Positions 7,670-13,674 of a DNA stretch of 26,177 nt are shown here, piece after piece; the stretch's first letter is position 1; each line of letters begins with the position of its first letter. Under the pieces are notes generated by a model, which saw nothing but the letters and a program-made list of their open reading frames with translations, searched no databases and was not told the origin of the DNA. The stretch comes from JAMXLO01 sp041487355 (GTDB lineage: Bacteria; Pseudomonadota; Alphaproteobacteria; Acetobacterales; Acetobacteraceae): assembly GCA_041487355.1 (NCBI GenBank), contig JBGPND010000058.1:1-26177 (forward strand), read 5' to 3'. Both the position numbers and the translations under genes were made by a program.

Positions 7670-8176
7670 ATGAGCCAGGATCACCATCACGATCATCACC
7701 ATGAGGCGCCGGCGCCCGGCACGGTCGACTGGCGGCACAACGGCGTGCGGGTAATCAAGGGCAACCAGCTCGATCCCAACACGGCGCAGACGCCCGGCAT
7801 GAACCGGGCCGCCGCGATCAACGCAGCCCGCGTCGGCGCCCAGAAGATCTGGGCCGGCACTGTCAGCATCCATGCGAACGCCAAAACCGGCGCGCACCAT
7901 CACGGCGCGTTAGAGAGCGTGATCTACGTGGTGCGCGGCAAGGCCCGCATGCGCTGGGGCGAGCACCTGGAGTTCGTGGCCGAGGCCGAGGCGGGGGATT
8001 TCATCTTCGTGCCCCCCTACGTGCCGCACCAGGAGATCAACGCCAGCTCCGACGAGACGCTGGAATGCGTGCTGGTGCGCAGCGACAACGAGGCCGTGGT
8101 GGTGAATCTGGACATCGAGCCGGTGGAGAAGCCGGAAGCGGTGTATTGGGTGGACCCGATTCACAAGCATCCGTAG
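7670..8176 (+). CDS. Cupin-domain protein with histidine-rich N-terminus
   Basis: A 168-residue single-domain cupin. Motif 1 is TGAHHHGALESVIYVVRG (73-90), with ligand candidates His76-78 and Glu82. Motif 2 is GDFIFVPPYVPHQEIN (109-124), giving His120. All four metal ligands of a functional cupin site are therefore present. The first 11 residues, MSQDHHHDHHH, form a His tract that could bind Ni, Zn or Cu. No signal peptide is seen, so it is cytoplasmic. The start at 7670 is preceded by AAGGA (7656-7660). The reaction cannot be deduced. The gene ends 4 bp before the convergent RES toxin stop. Confidence 0.8.
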   Translation: MSQDHHHDHHHEAPAPGTVDWRHNGVRVIKGNQLDPNTAQTPGMNRAAAINAARVGAQKIWAGTVSIHANAKTGAHHHGALESVIYVVRGKARMRWGEHLEFVAEAEAGDFIFVPPYVPHQEINASSDETLECVLVRSDNEAVVVNLDIEPVEKPEAVYWVDPIHKHP

Positions 8177-8180
8177 CTGC

Positions 8181-8864
8181 TCACATCGCCCGCTTCTCGT
8201 ACACTGTCGCGATCACCCGCCCGTCCCACACGTAGCAGAGGTGCCGTTCCTGCCCGGGGTTGGTCAGGCAACGCGGCCTGAACACTGCGGCACAGGCGCC
8301 ATCGGCATGCCGCACGCTGTCATAGACGATACCGAATGATCCATCGGCACGCAGCCGCGCCGCCAGAGCCTGACCACCCGCGTAATCGTCTGGATGGTAG
8401 ACCAGTGGCAGCGCCGCCCGCAGGCCGCTTATGTTGTGCAACGTGCCGTCCAGGCCCACGACGTAGACCTGCATGTCCAGCTCCATGCGTGGTTGGCTGG
8501 TCGCTTGCATGAAGCGCGCCCGGTGATGCTTCGTCTCGGCGATGGCGGTCGCCAGGTCCGCGCCGGCATAGAACACGCCAAAACTGCCGTCGCTGAAGCG
8601 GCTGCCGTCAGGACTGGGGTGGGTGAACGCCGCCATGATGACGGACGCGCCAGGTCCGCTGATCCGCTCCGCCATCGGGACCAGCGCGATGTCACCCACT
8701 GCGTCCCTGATCCGATCATTTGTCAGCGATTCGAGAGCGATCAGCGTGTCCCAATCGGCTGGATCGGCGATCCGCTCAAACAGGTCGATCGGCGGGAACC
8801 TGCTCGGAACGATGCGCCAGCACGGCTGCCAGATGATCCGCCGCAGCGGGATGGTCACGCCCAT
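8181..8864 (-). CDS. RES-domain toxin (NAD+-degrading toxin-antitoxin component)
   Basis: A 227-residue RES-family protein. The N-terminal part WRIVPSRFPPIDLFERIA and the core GSRFSDGSFGVFYAGADLATAIAE match the RES fold. The name-giving Arg (R89), a nearby Tyr (Y99), Glu (E110) and a Ser in GIVYDSVRH are visible. Characterised RES toxins (MbcT of Mycobacterium tuberculosis, Res of Photorhabdus and Pseudomonas) deplete NAD+ by glycohydrolase or phosphorylase activity. The ATG at 8864 lies inside the antitoxin gene, overlapping its stop by 10 nt with no clear Shine-Dalgarno, so translation is probably coupled. All expected motifs are present, so it appears intact. Confidence 0.9.
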   Translation of the reverse strand: MGVTIPLRRIIWQPCWRIVPSRFPPIDLFERIADPADWDTLIALESLTNDRIRDAVGDIALVPMAERISGPGASVIMAAFTHPSPDGSRFSDGSFGVFYAGADLATAIAETKHHRARFMQATSQPRMELDMQVYVVGLDGTLHNISGLRAALPLVYHPDDYAGGQALAARLRADGSFGIVYDSVRHADGACAAVFRPRCLTNPGQERHLCYVWDGRVIATVYEKRAM

Positions 8865-9259
8865 CCGCCGCGCTGCGCGTCGAGATAGCGCCGCACGACG
8901 AAGAGATCGGCGACATGGCCGGACAGCATCCGCTCCAGCGCGGATCGGCCACCGAACAATGGTGCCTGATTCGGCTGCCGTACCCAGGCATCCGCAGCCT
9001 GTGCATCGGGCAAGAGGATTTGCAACGCCTTGTAGATGCCGAGCAGATACGAAATCCGCTCCAACGTGTCTTTCGGCAGTTCGATGTTGGCATTCTTCTT
9101 CCAGTGGAAGAAGGTCGATCGCGCCGTGACGCCGAGCAGGGTCATCTGCTCGGCGACGCTGAGTTTCCAAAGCTCGGCAATCCGAAAGAACGCCCGCAGC
9201 GCGGGTGGTGAGAGGACCTTCCGGTCAGGTCCCGGTTCGGGTTCCGTGGCTGAAGCCAT
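8855..9259 (-). CDS. Xre/MbcA/ParS-type antitoxin (DUF2384)
   Basis: A 134-residue antitoxin. An Xre-like HTH at about residues 20-58 (LWKLSVAEQMTLLGVTARST then FFHWKKN) is followed by the toxin-binding DUF2384 region at 65-134 (LERISYLLGIYKALQILL, NQAPLFGGRSALERMLSG, YLDAQRGGWA). The C-terminal RGGWA is the hallmark end that occupies the RES active site in known complexes. It should neutralise the adjacent RES toxin and autoregulate. No ribosome binding site precedes the ATG. A TATATA hexamer ends 4 nt before it, so a short or leaderless transcript from an internal promoter is possible. It starts 15 nt after the DUF6362 stop. Confidence 0.9.
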   Translation of the reverse strand: MASATEPEPGPDRKVLSPPALRAFFRIAELWKLSVAEQMTLLGVTARSTFFHWKKNANIELPKDTLERISYLLGIYKALQILLPDAQAADAWVRQPNQAPLFGGRSALERMLSGHVADLFVVRRYLDAQRGGWA

Positions 9260-9260
9260 G

Positions 9261-9274
9261 GTCTATATATGGAC
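9261..9274 (-). promoter_or_regulatory. Near-perfect palindrome before the antitoxin gene, candidate operator/internal promoter
   Basis: GTCTATATATGGAC is a 14-bp palindrome with one mismatched pair (positions 4 and 11). It fills the gap between the DUF6362 stop and the antitoxin ATG. On the minus strand it contains TATATA, with TAGACA 18 bp upstream as a poor -35. This is the position expected for autoregulation by the Xre antitoxin. Confidence 0.45.
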
Positions 9275-9754
9275 TCAATACGGGTCTTGTCTACGGTTGG
9301 ACCCGATGTCCTGTCCTGCACCCCGGTTCAGTGCTGAGACGATCAGATCGATCCCCTGGGCGTGCCAGCGCTGCACCGCCTTGTGGTCGGCGCCGAGCGC
9401 TGTCGCGAGACGGCGCCAGGGGAACAGGTGGCGCTCGGTGATCGGGTGCACCAGACTGCGGGCACCGACGATACGCCGCAGCACATAGCGGTCGATCGGG
9501 ATCAGCGGGATCCACGACATAGCTTCGTCCATGCGCGTGATCCGCGCAGCTGAGGGGACGGGCGGGCGTATGCGGTTGGTGGTCCAGCCATAGCTTTCGA
9601 TCGCGGTTCGCACGATCTCCAGTGGCGAACCGCGCAGCCTGGTCGACCAGCCGGTTCCCGGCAGAGCCAGCAGGGCGGCGCCGGCTTCTTCCAGACGATA
9701 GATCACCAGCTCGGCGTCGAACGCCCGCGCATCCGCGGCATGGACCGTGCTCAT
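9275..9754 (-). CDS. DUF6362-family protein
   Basis: A 159-residue protein of the alphaproteobacterial DUF6362 type; its function is not established. Family-typical blocks are the N-terminal DAELVIYRLEEAGAALLALP, the middle RPPVPSAARITRMDEAMSW, IPIDRYVLRRIVGARSLVHP, and a C-terminal HTH-like segment, WRRLATALGADHKAVQRWHA. The last suggests DNA binding (inference). The start at 9754 follows GAAGGA with a 7-nt spacer; an earlier in-frame start at 9772 would precede that site. It sits 18 nt downstream of the small HTH gene and 15 nt upstream of the antitoxin, all on the same strand, so the four genes form one operon. Confidence 0.75.
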   Translation of the reverse strand: MSTVHAADARAFDAELVIYRLEEAGAALLALPGTGWSTRLRGSPLEIVRTAIESYGWTTNRIRPPVPSAARITRMDEAMSWIPLIPIDRYVLRRIVGARSLVHPITERHLFPWRRLATALGADHKAVQRWHAQGIDLIVSALNRGAGQDIGSNRRQDPY

Positions 9755-9772
9755 CGAGGATTCCTTCGGCAA

Positions 9773-10063
9773 TCAGCGGGGGAAGATCGGCAGGGGATAA
9801 AGAACGTTTTCCAGCACGGTTCCCGCCGTGATCACCCCCCAGCTACGCGGATGCCCCGCCGGCAGAGGATCGCGGGCGAGGTCTTCGGGTGGTGGGACGA
9901 ACTCACGCGGCGGACGCGACGCCCCGATGCGGTGGCCGCGCTCGATGACCGTCCAGCGAGTGAATCCGAGAATGGCGGCTATCGTATCCCAGGAAGCCCC
10001 TTCGACGCGCAGGCGCCTGATCTGGCTGTCCTGCGCATCGGTCCAGACGAGCTTCTTGGGCAT
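9773..10063 (-). CDS. Small HTH protein ('AsnC-like', partner of DUF6362)
   Basis: A 96-residue protein. Residues 1-45 form a SANT/GcrA-like helix-turn-helix: PKKLVWTDAQDSQIRRLRVE followed by GASWDTIAAILGFTRWTVIE. The Pro-rich remainder (FVPPPEDLARDPLPAGHPRS) is typical of the small proteins paired with DUF6362 in Acetobacteraceae, often labelled AsnC family. It lacks the ligand-binding domain of true AsnC/Lrp regulators. The start at 10063 is preceded by GAGAGG at about 6 nt; a GTG two codons upstream is less likely. As the first gene of the operon it may regulate the promoter directly upstream; this is inference. Confidence 0.7.
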   Translation of the reverse strand: MPKKLVWTDAQDSQIRRLRVEGASWDTIAAILGFTRWTVIERGHRIGASRPPREFVPPPEDLARDPLPAGHPRSWGVITAGTVLENVLYPLPIFPR

Positions 10064-10074
10064 GGCCACCTCTC

Positions 10075-10089
10075 GAACAAAACAAGAAT
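10075..10089 (-). promoter_or_regulatory. Near-consensus LexA box in the DUF6362/RES operon leader
   Basis: GAACAAAACAAGAAT matches the alphaproteobacterial LexA operator GAAC-N7-GAAC except for the last base. It lies immediately downstream of the predicted -10 (10096-10091), over the expected transcription start, where bound LexA would repress. Its A/T-rich spacer resembles that of the perfect imu operator. Confidence 0.5.
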
Positions 10090-10090
10090 T

Positions 10091-10119
10091 AAGATAGGTA
10101 TTATAACATAATCTGTCAA
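10091..10119 (-). promoter_or_regulatory. Strong sigma-70-type promoter of the HTH-DUF6362-Xre-RES operon
   Basis: On the minus strand a consensus TTGACA (10119-10114) and TATCTT (10096-10091) are exactly 17 bp apart in an AT-rich tract unlike the GC-rich surroundings. The spacer carries an inverted repeat ATTAT-AAC-ATAAT (10100-10112), a likely operator. The leader to the ATG at 10063 is about 20 nt. Confidence 0.75.
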
Positions 10120-10242
10120 TATAAATAACGAAACTGTTGTCGCCTTGCCATTGCCGAGCATACGGAAGGCTCGTGAGCGTGCTGCCTCAGCCTCGCATCG
10201 AGGGAACTGGCTCTGTTAGGAAAACTGACGTAGTCTGTGTTG

Positions 10243-10578
10243 ATGAGCCATCCCCGAGACATCGGCGCGCGCATCCGGACCGCGCGCGAGGAGCAAGGCT
10301 GGACCCAGGATCAGTTGGCGGCGGCGGTCGGCGTGTCGCGCAGCGCCGTGGCACAATGGGAGACCGGACGTGCCGGGCAGGTGACGACCAACCTGACCCG
10401 CGTCGCCGCCGCACTGGGCGTGGGAGTCGAATACCTGATGCATGGGCGCGACAAGTTCGCACCTGGCCAGGTCAGCAGCGGCGATGAGCTCGCTATGCTG
10501 CGGCTGTACCGCGAATGCTCGCCGGAGGATCGCCAGCTTCTGTTGCGGACCGCCCGCCGACTGGTTGCCAGGCGTTAG
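10243..10578 (+). CDS. XRE-family transcriptional regulator
   Basis: A 111-residue protein with an HTH_3 (Cro/CI-type) domain at about residues 8-62: IGARIRTAREEQGWTQDQLA, VGVSRSAVAQWETGRA, LTRVAAALGVGVEYLMHG. A short C-terminal helical region follows (ELAMLRLYRECSPEDRQLLL). It is transcribed divergently from the RES operon across a 179-bp gap, so it may control that operon. Three consecutive possible starts occur in frame (GTG 10237, TTG 10240, ATG 10243). TAGGAAAA at about 10217-10224 is the only ribosome-site-like sequence and lies closest to the GTG, so the true start may be two codons earlier. Confidence 0.85.
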   Translation: MSHPRDIGARIRTAREEQGWTQDQLAAAVGVSRSAVAQWETGRAGQVTTNLTRVAAALGVGVEYLMHGRDKFAPGQVSSGDELAMLRLYRECSPEDRQLLLRTARRLVARR

Positions 10579-10581
10579 GGG

Positions 10582-11556
10582 TCAGCGGATGGCCTCTGCG
10601 ACACTCCGCCGGCGCGCCCCCGCCACCAGCGAGGCCAGCGCGCAGGAGGCAAGACGCGCCATCAGCGTGTCCGCCCGGCTGGTCAGAATGATCGGCACAC
10701 GGGCGCCGAGAACAATGCCGGCACTGTCGGCACCAGCCAGGAAAGACAGGCTCTTGGCCAGCATATTGCCGGCCTCCAGGTCTGGCACCACCAACACGTT
10801 GGCCCTGCCCGCCACCGGCGAGACGATATGCTTGATCGCGGCAGCCTCGGGACAGATGGCATTGTCCAGAGCCAGCGGGCCGTCCAGCAGCGCCCCGGTG
10901 ATCTGACCGCGATCCGCCATCTTGCACAGCGCCGCCGCCTCTATCGTCGACGGCACCTTCGGATTCACCGTCTCCATGGCCGACAGGATCGCGACGCGAA
11001 CCTCCGGAAAGCCTGCGGCGTGCGCGAGATCGATGGCGTTCTGCACGATGTCGATCTTGTCCTGCAGCGTCGGCGCGATGTTCACCGCCGCATCGGTGAT
11101 GATCAACGGATCCAGGTGACCGGGCACGTCCATCACGAAGCAATGGCTGAGCCGCCGCTCGGTGCGAATTCCGGTGTCGCGGGCGACGACGGCGCACATC
11201 AGTTCGTCGGTGTGCAGGCTGCCCTTCATCAACGCCCCGGCCTTGGCCTCCCGCACCAGCGCCACCGCCTTGGCGGCGGAGTCATGGCTGTGCATGGCCT
11301 CCACGATGGGCAAGCCCGTAATGTCGATGTTGAAGCGTGCGGCGGTGTCGCGGATCCGCGCCGGCGGACCAACCAGGATGGGGTCGATCAGGCGCAGCTT
11401 CCGCGCTTCCACCGCGCTCTCGAGCGAGACCTCGTCGCAGGGATGCGCAACCGCGGTCGTGACCGGAGGCAGCTTCTGCGCTGCATCGATCAGGCGCAGA
11501 TACTTGTCATGCGGCCGCGGACGGACATGCGGGGGGTGAGGCGTCTGGCTATCCAT
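10582..11556 (-). CDS. Phosphate acetyl/butyryltransferase family protein
   Basis: A 324-residue PTA_PTB-family protein. Typical blocks are VAHPCDEVSLESAVEARKLR, PILVGPPARI, GALMKGSLHTDELM, SHCFVMDVPG, LIITDAAVNIAP, TLQDKIDIVQNAIDLA, PVAGRANVLVVPDLEAGNML and SFLAGADSAGIVLGARVPII. It should interconvert acyl-CoA and acyl phosphate; acetyl versus butyryl (or propionyl) cannot be told. No acetate or butyrate kinase is in the window. The start at 11556 gives the usual length. An in-frame ATG at 11577 lies 16 nt from an FNR/FixK-type box and would precede the transcript start expected from that box. The gene follows the permease pair on the same strand but has its own regulatory site. Confidence 0.85.
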   Translation of the reverse strand: MDSQTPHPPHVRPRPHDKYLRLIDAAQKLPPVTTAVAHPCDEVSLESAVEARKLRLIDPILVGPPARIRDTAARFNIDITGLPIVEAMHSHDSAAKAVALVREAKAGALMKGSLHTDELMCAVVARDTGIRTERRLSHCFVMDVPGHLDPLIITDAAVNIAPTLQDKIDIVQNAIDLAHAAGFPEVRVAILSAMETVNPKVPSTIEAAALCKMADRGQITGALLDGPLALDNAICPEAAAIKHIVSPVAGRANVLVVPDLEAGNMLAKSLSFLAGADSAGIVLGARVPIILTSRADTLMARLASCALASLVAGARRRSVAEAIR

Positions 11557-11592
11557 GCGGCCGGCATGATGACGCATGCAGCGTTCGTCACA

Positions 11593-11606
11593 TTGACCTG
11601 GATCAA
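11593..11606 (-). promoter_or_regulatory. FNR/FixK-type box upstream of the phosphotransacylase gene
   Basis: TTGACCTGGATCAA (plus strand) matches the FNR/ANR/FixK consensus TTGAT-N4-ATCAA at nine of ten defined positions. It lies in the short gap between the permease stop (11618) and the phosphotransacylase gene. If used at -41.5, transcription would start near 11558, with a weak -10 CATCAT (11571-11566), almost at the ATG at 11556. This implies low-oxygen induction; inference from the motif. Confidence 0.6.
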
Positions 11607-11617
11607 GCAGGCAGGAC

Positions 11618-12475
11618 TTAGCCCTTGACCCCGCCCATCGTCAGCCCGGAAGTCATACGCCGGCGGAAAACGTAATAGATCGCCAGCGGCGGCAGCGCAT
11701 AGACGATCGCCGCAGCCATCAAGTAATTCCACGGTGCCTCGTCGCTGTTGAGGAATTTCCCCAGCGCCACCGGCACTGTGATCGTGCTGTCCGACGACAA
11801 CAGCAGGAATGCATAGAGATACTCGTTCCAGGCCAGCAGCAGCGCATAGGTGCCGATCGCGACCAGCGCCGGCGCCATCAGCGGCAGGTAGATGCGGAAG
11901 AAGATCTGCGGCGGCGAGGCGCCGTCGATGCGCGCTGCCTCATCCAACTCGTGCGGAATGGATGAGCCGTACTGGGTGAAGATGAAGATCGCATATGGCG
12001 TGGCGAACGTCACCTCGACGGCGACCACCGCCCACATATTATCGGCGAGCCCGTACTTCCGCATGATCCCATAGAACGGGATGGCCAGGAACGACATCGG
12101 GATCACATAGGTCATCAGCGCTGCATTGCTCAGCAGCCATCCCAGGCGAATGCGCATCCGCCCGATCGCGAACGAGGTCAGCGAGCCGATCGCAAGCGTC
12201 AGGAAGCAGACGGCCACGCCTATGAAGAAGCTGTTCTTCATCTGGCCCCAGAAATTGGCCAGCAGCCAGTAGCTTTCGTGGGCGACGGCTGCGAAACTGT
12301 CCAGTGTCGGCGCGGGCGGCCAGATATTGGTCGCGAAGACGTCCTCTTTTTCCTGAACGCTGATCAGCACCATGTTGTAGAGCGGCGTCAGCGTCCAGAT
12401 CAGCAGCACGACGGCGAACAGGACCGCGCCTGCCTCCGAGAGCCGCCGGTTGAGCCGATGGCGGGCGATGATCAA
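11618..12475 (-). CDS. ABC transporter permease, carbohydrate type (MalG-like)
   Basis: A 285-residue inner-membrane permease of the CUT1/MalG type, with an N-terminal hydrophobic helix (AGAVLFAVVLLIWTLTPLYN) and further helices near residues 85-105, 120-138, 150-168, 200-218 and 255-270. The cytoplasmic EAA loop that contacts the ATPase reads ELDEAARIDGASPPQIF (177-193). The start is a TTG overlapping the TGA of the partner permease (TTGA), with GAGG about 7 nt upstream; no ATG is available before the first helix. It pairs with the MalF-like gene to form the channel. The substrate cannot be inferred, and no binding protein or ATPase is adjacent. Confidence 0.9.
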   Translation of the reverse strand: MIIARHRLNRRLSEAGAVLFAVVLLIWTLTPLYNMVLISVQEKEDVFATNIWPPAPTLDSFAAVAHESYWLLANFWGQMKNSFFIGVAVCFLTLAIGSLTSFAIGRMRIRLGWLLSNAALMTYVIPMSFLAIPFYGIMRKYGLADNMWAVVAVEVTFATPYAIFIFTQYGSSIPHELDEAARIDGASPPQIFFRIYLPLMAPALVAIGTYALLLAWNEYLYAFLLLSSDSTITVPVALGKFLNSDEAPWNYLMAAAIVYALPPLAIYYVFRRRMTSGLTMGGVKG

Positions 12476-13386
12476 ATGTGCACCTCGCCCTTGGCGAGCT
12501 TGCGCATCAGCAGGATCACCAGCGGGATCAGCAACGGCAGCGCCGAGATCACCACCGCCATGCCCAGCCGAGGATCGCCGAGCTCGAATGCGTCACGGAT
12601 GCCGAGTGTCGCCAGCACATGGGTGGTCAGTGCCGGCCCGCCACCCGAGACGAAGTGCACGATGTTGAAATCGCCGAGCGCCCAGATGGTCGAGAGCAGC
12701 GTGCACACCAGGTAGAGATTGGCGAGCAATGGGAAGGTCACATGCATGAAGCGGCCCATCCCGGAGGCGCCGTCGACATCGGCGGCCTCATACAGCTCGC
12801 GTGGAATGGACATGCGCCCGGCGAGGAAGATCACCGTCCAGAACGGCGTCCATTTCCAGATGTAGCAGACGATGACGGAGCCCATGGCGAGGTCGCCACG
12901 ATCGAGCCAGGGCGGCCCGTCCATCTGAAAGAGGTTCCAGATCGCGTTGTTGATCAGGCCCCATTGGCCGTTCAGCATCCAGTGAAACGAGATGAAGGTG
13001 GGAATGCCCGGCACCGCCCAGGGCAGGATGAAGATCAGCAGGAGCACGCGCACCCACCACTCGCGGCGCATGAAGAAACCGGAGATCAGCAGGGCCAGGA
13101 ACAGCTTCAGGTTCACGCCGATCGCCAGATAGATCAGCGTGTTGACGACTGCGCGCGGATAGACCGGATCTTCCAGCAGGGTGCGATACTTTGTCCAATC
13201 GCTACCGAGCCATAGGCCATAACCGACCGGATAGACGACGAAGGCGAGGAACACCGCAATATACGGCACCACGAAGGCCACGCCCCAGGTGAAGTCGCGA
13301 CCGAGCATGCCGCCGCGCCAAGCCAGGCGGCGAATTGCCCGCGCGGGATCCCGCCGATCGAGCGTCGAGGTGAATGCGGATGCCAT
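12472..13386 (-). CDS. ABC transporter permease, carbohydrate type (MalF-like)
   Basis: A 304-residue permease of the CUT1/MalF-UgpA type. The first transmembrane helix is near residues 33-58 (TWGVAFVVPYIAVFLAFVVY), with further helices around 80-105, 112-130, 168-190, 215-240 and 270-292. The EAA motif is ELYEAADVDGASGMGRF (198-214). The start at 13386 follows GGCGGAG at about 8 nt; the open frame extends further upstream but without coding character. It overlaps the MalG-like gene by 4 nt. A short open frame with its own ribosome site ends 5 nt before this start. Confidence 0.9.
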   Translation of the reverse strand: MASAFTSTLDRRDPARAIRRLAWRGGMLGRDFTWGVAFVVPYIAVFLAFVVYPVGYGLWLGSDWTKYRTLLEDPVYPRAVVNTLIYLAIGVNLKLFLALLISGFFMRREWWVRVLLLIFILPWAVPGIPTFISFHWMLNGQWGLINNAIWNLFQMDGPPWLDRGDLAMGSVIVCYIWKWTPFWTVIFLAGRMSIPRELYEAADVDGASGMGRFMHVTFPLLANLYLVCTLLSTIWALGDFNIVHFVSGGGPALTTHVLATLGIRDAFELGDPRLGMAVVISALPLLIPLVILLMRKLAKGEVHI

Positions 13387-13391
13387 GGCCG

Positions 13392-13457
13392 CTACTCCGC
13401 CGCCATGCGGGGCTTGGCGATCGCGACCGTCGAGCTGCGCCAGGCGAAGCTGAGCAT
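13392..13457 (-). CDS. Possible 21-residue leader ORF before the permease operon
   Basis: On the minus strand an ATG at 13457 is preceded by GGAAGGAA with an 8-nt spacer and opens MLSFAWRSSTVAIAKPRMAA followed by Glu and TAG. The stop lies 5 nt before the MalF-like start. The good ribosome site and tight spacing suggest translational coupling or a leader peptide. No similarity is recognised, and so short a frame can arise by chance. Confidence 0.25.
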   Translation of the reverse strand: MLSFAWRSSTVAIAKPRMAAE

Positions 13458-13527
13458 CCTTGCCGTTCCTTCCCTGTGGTCTGCCGGCTGGATGATTGTC
13501 CACGCCTTGGTCTTGTGCCGGGAGGGG

Positions 13528-13557
13528 ATTTAGCGGCCCCGCACCCCGGCAAGTCAA
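13528..13557 (-). promoter_or_regulatory. Predicted promoter of the permease operon
   Basis: On the minus strand TTGACT (13557-13552) and CTAAAT (13533-13528) are separated by 18 bp. It lies about 140 nt upstream of the MalF-like start and 70 nt upstream of the small leader frame. Moderate match only. Confidence 0.4.
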
Positions 13558-13674
13558 TCGGATCGAGGCTTCGCCGGAGCGTGGTTGGACGACGTGATGT
13601 CTCCCCCCCCGCCGGCGCCAGTTTGGTGTAGATTATAGATTAGAGTATCCGCTACCGCCACAAGGAACTCACCG

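Noticed and set aside
8181..9170. Longer RES protein starting at 9170
   Set aside because: The extra 102 residues are antitoxin sequence read in another frame; family similarity begins at the ATG at 8864.
13597..13671. Promoter-like AT-rich stretch before the lipoprotein gene
   Set aside because: TATAGA and similar hexamers occur but no -35/-10 pair with good spacing could be chosen with confidence.
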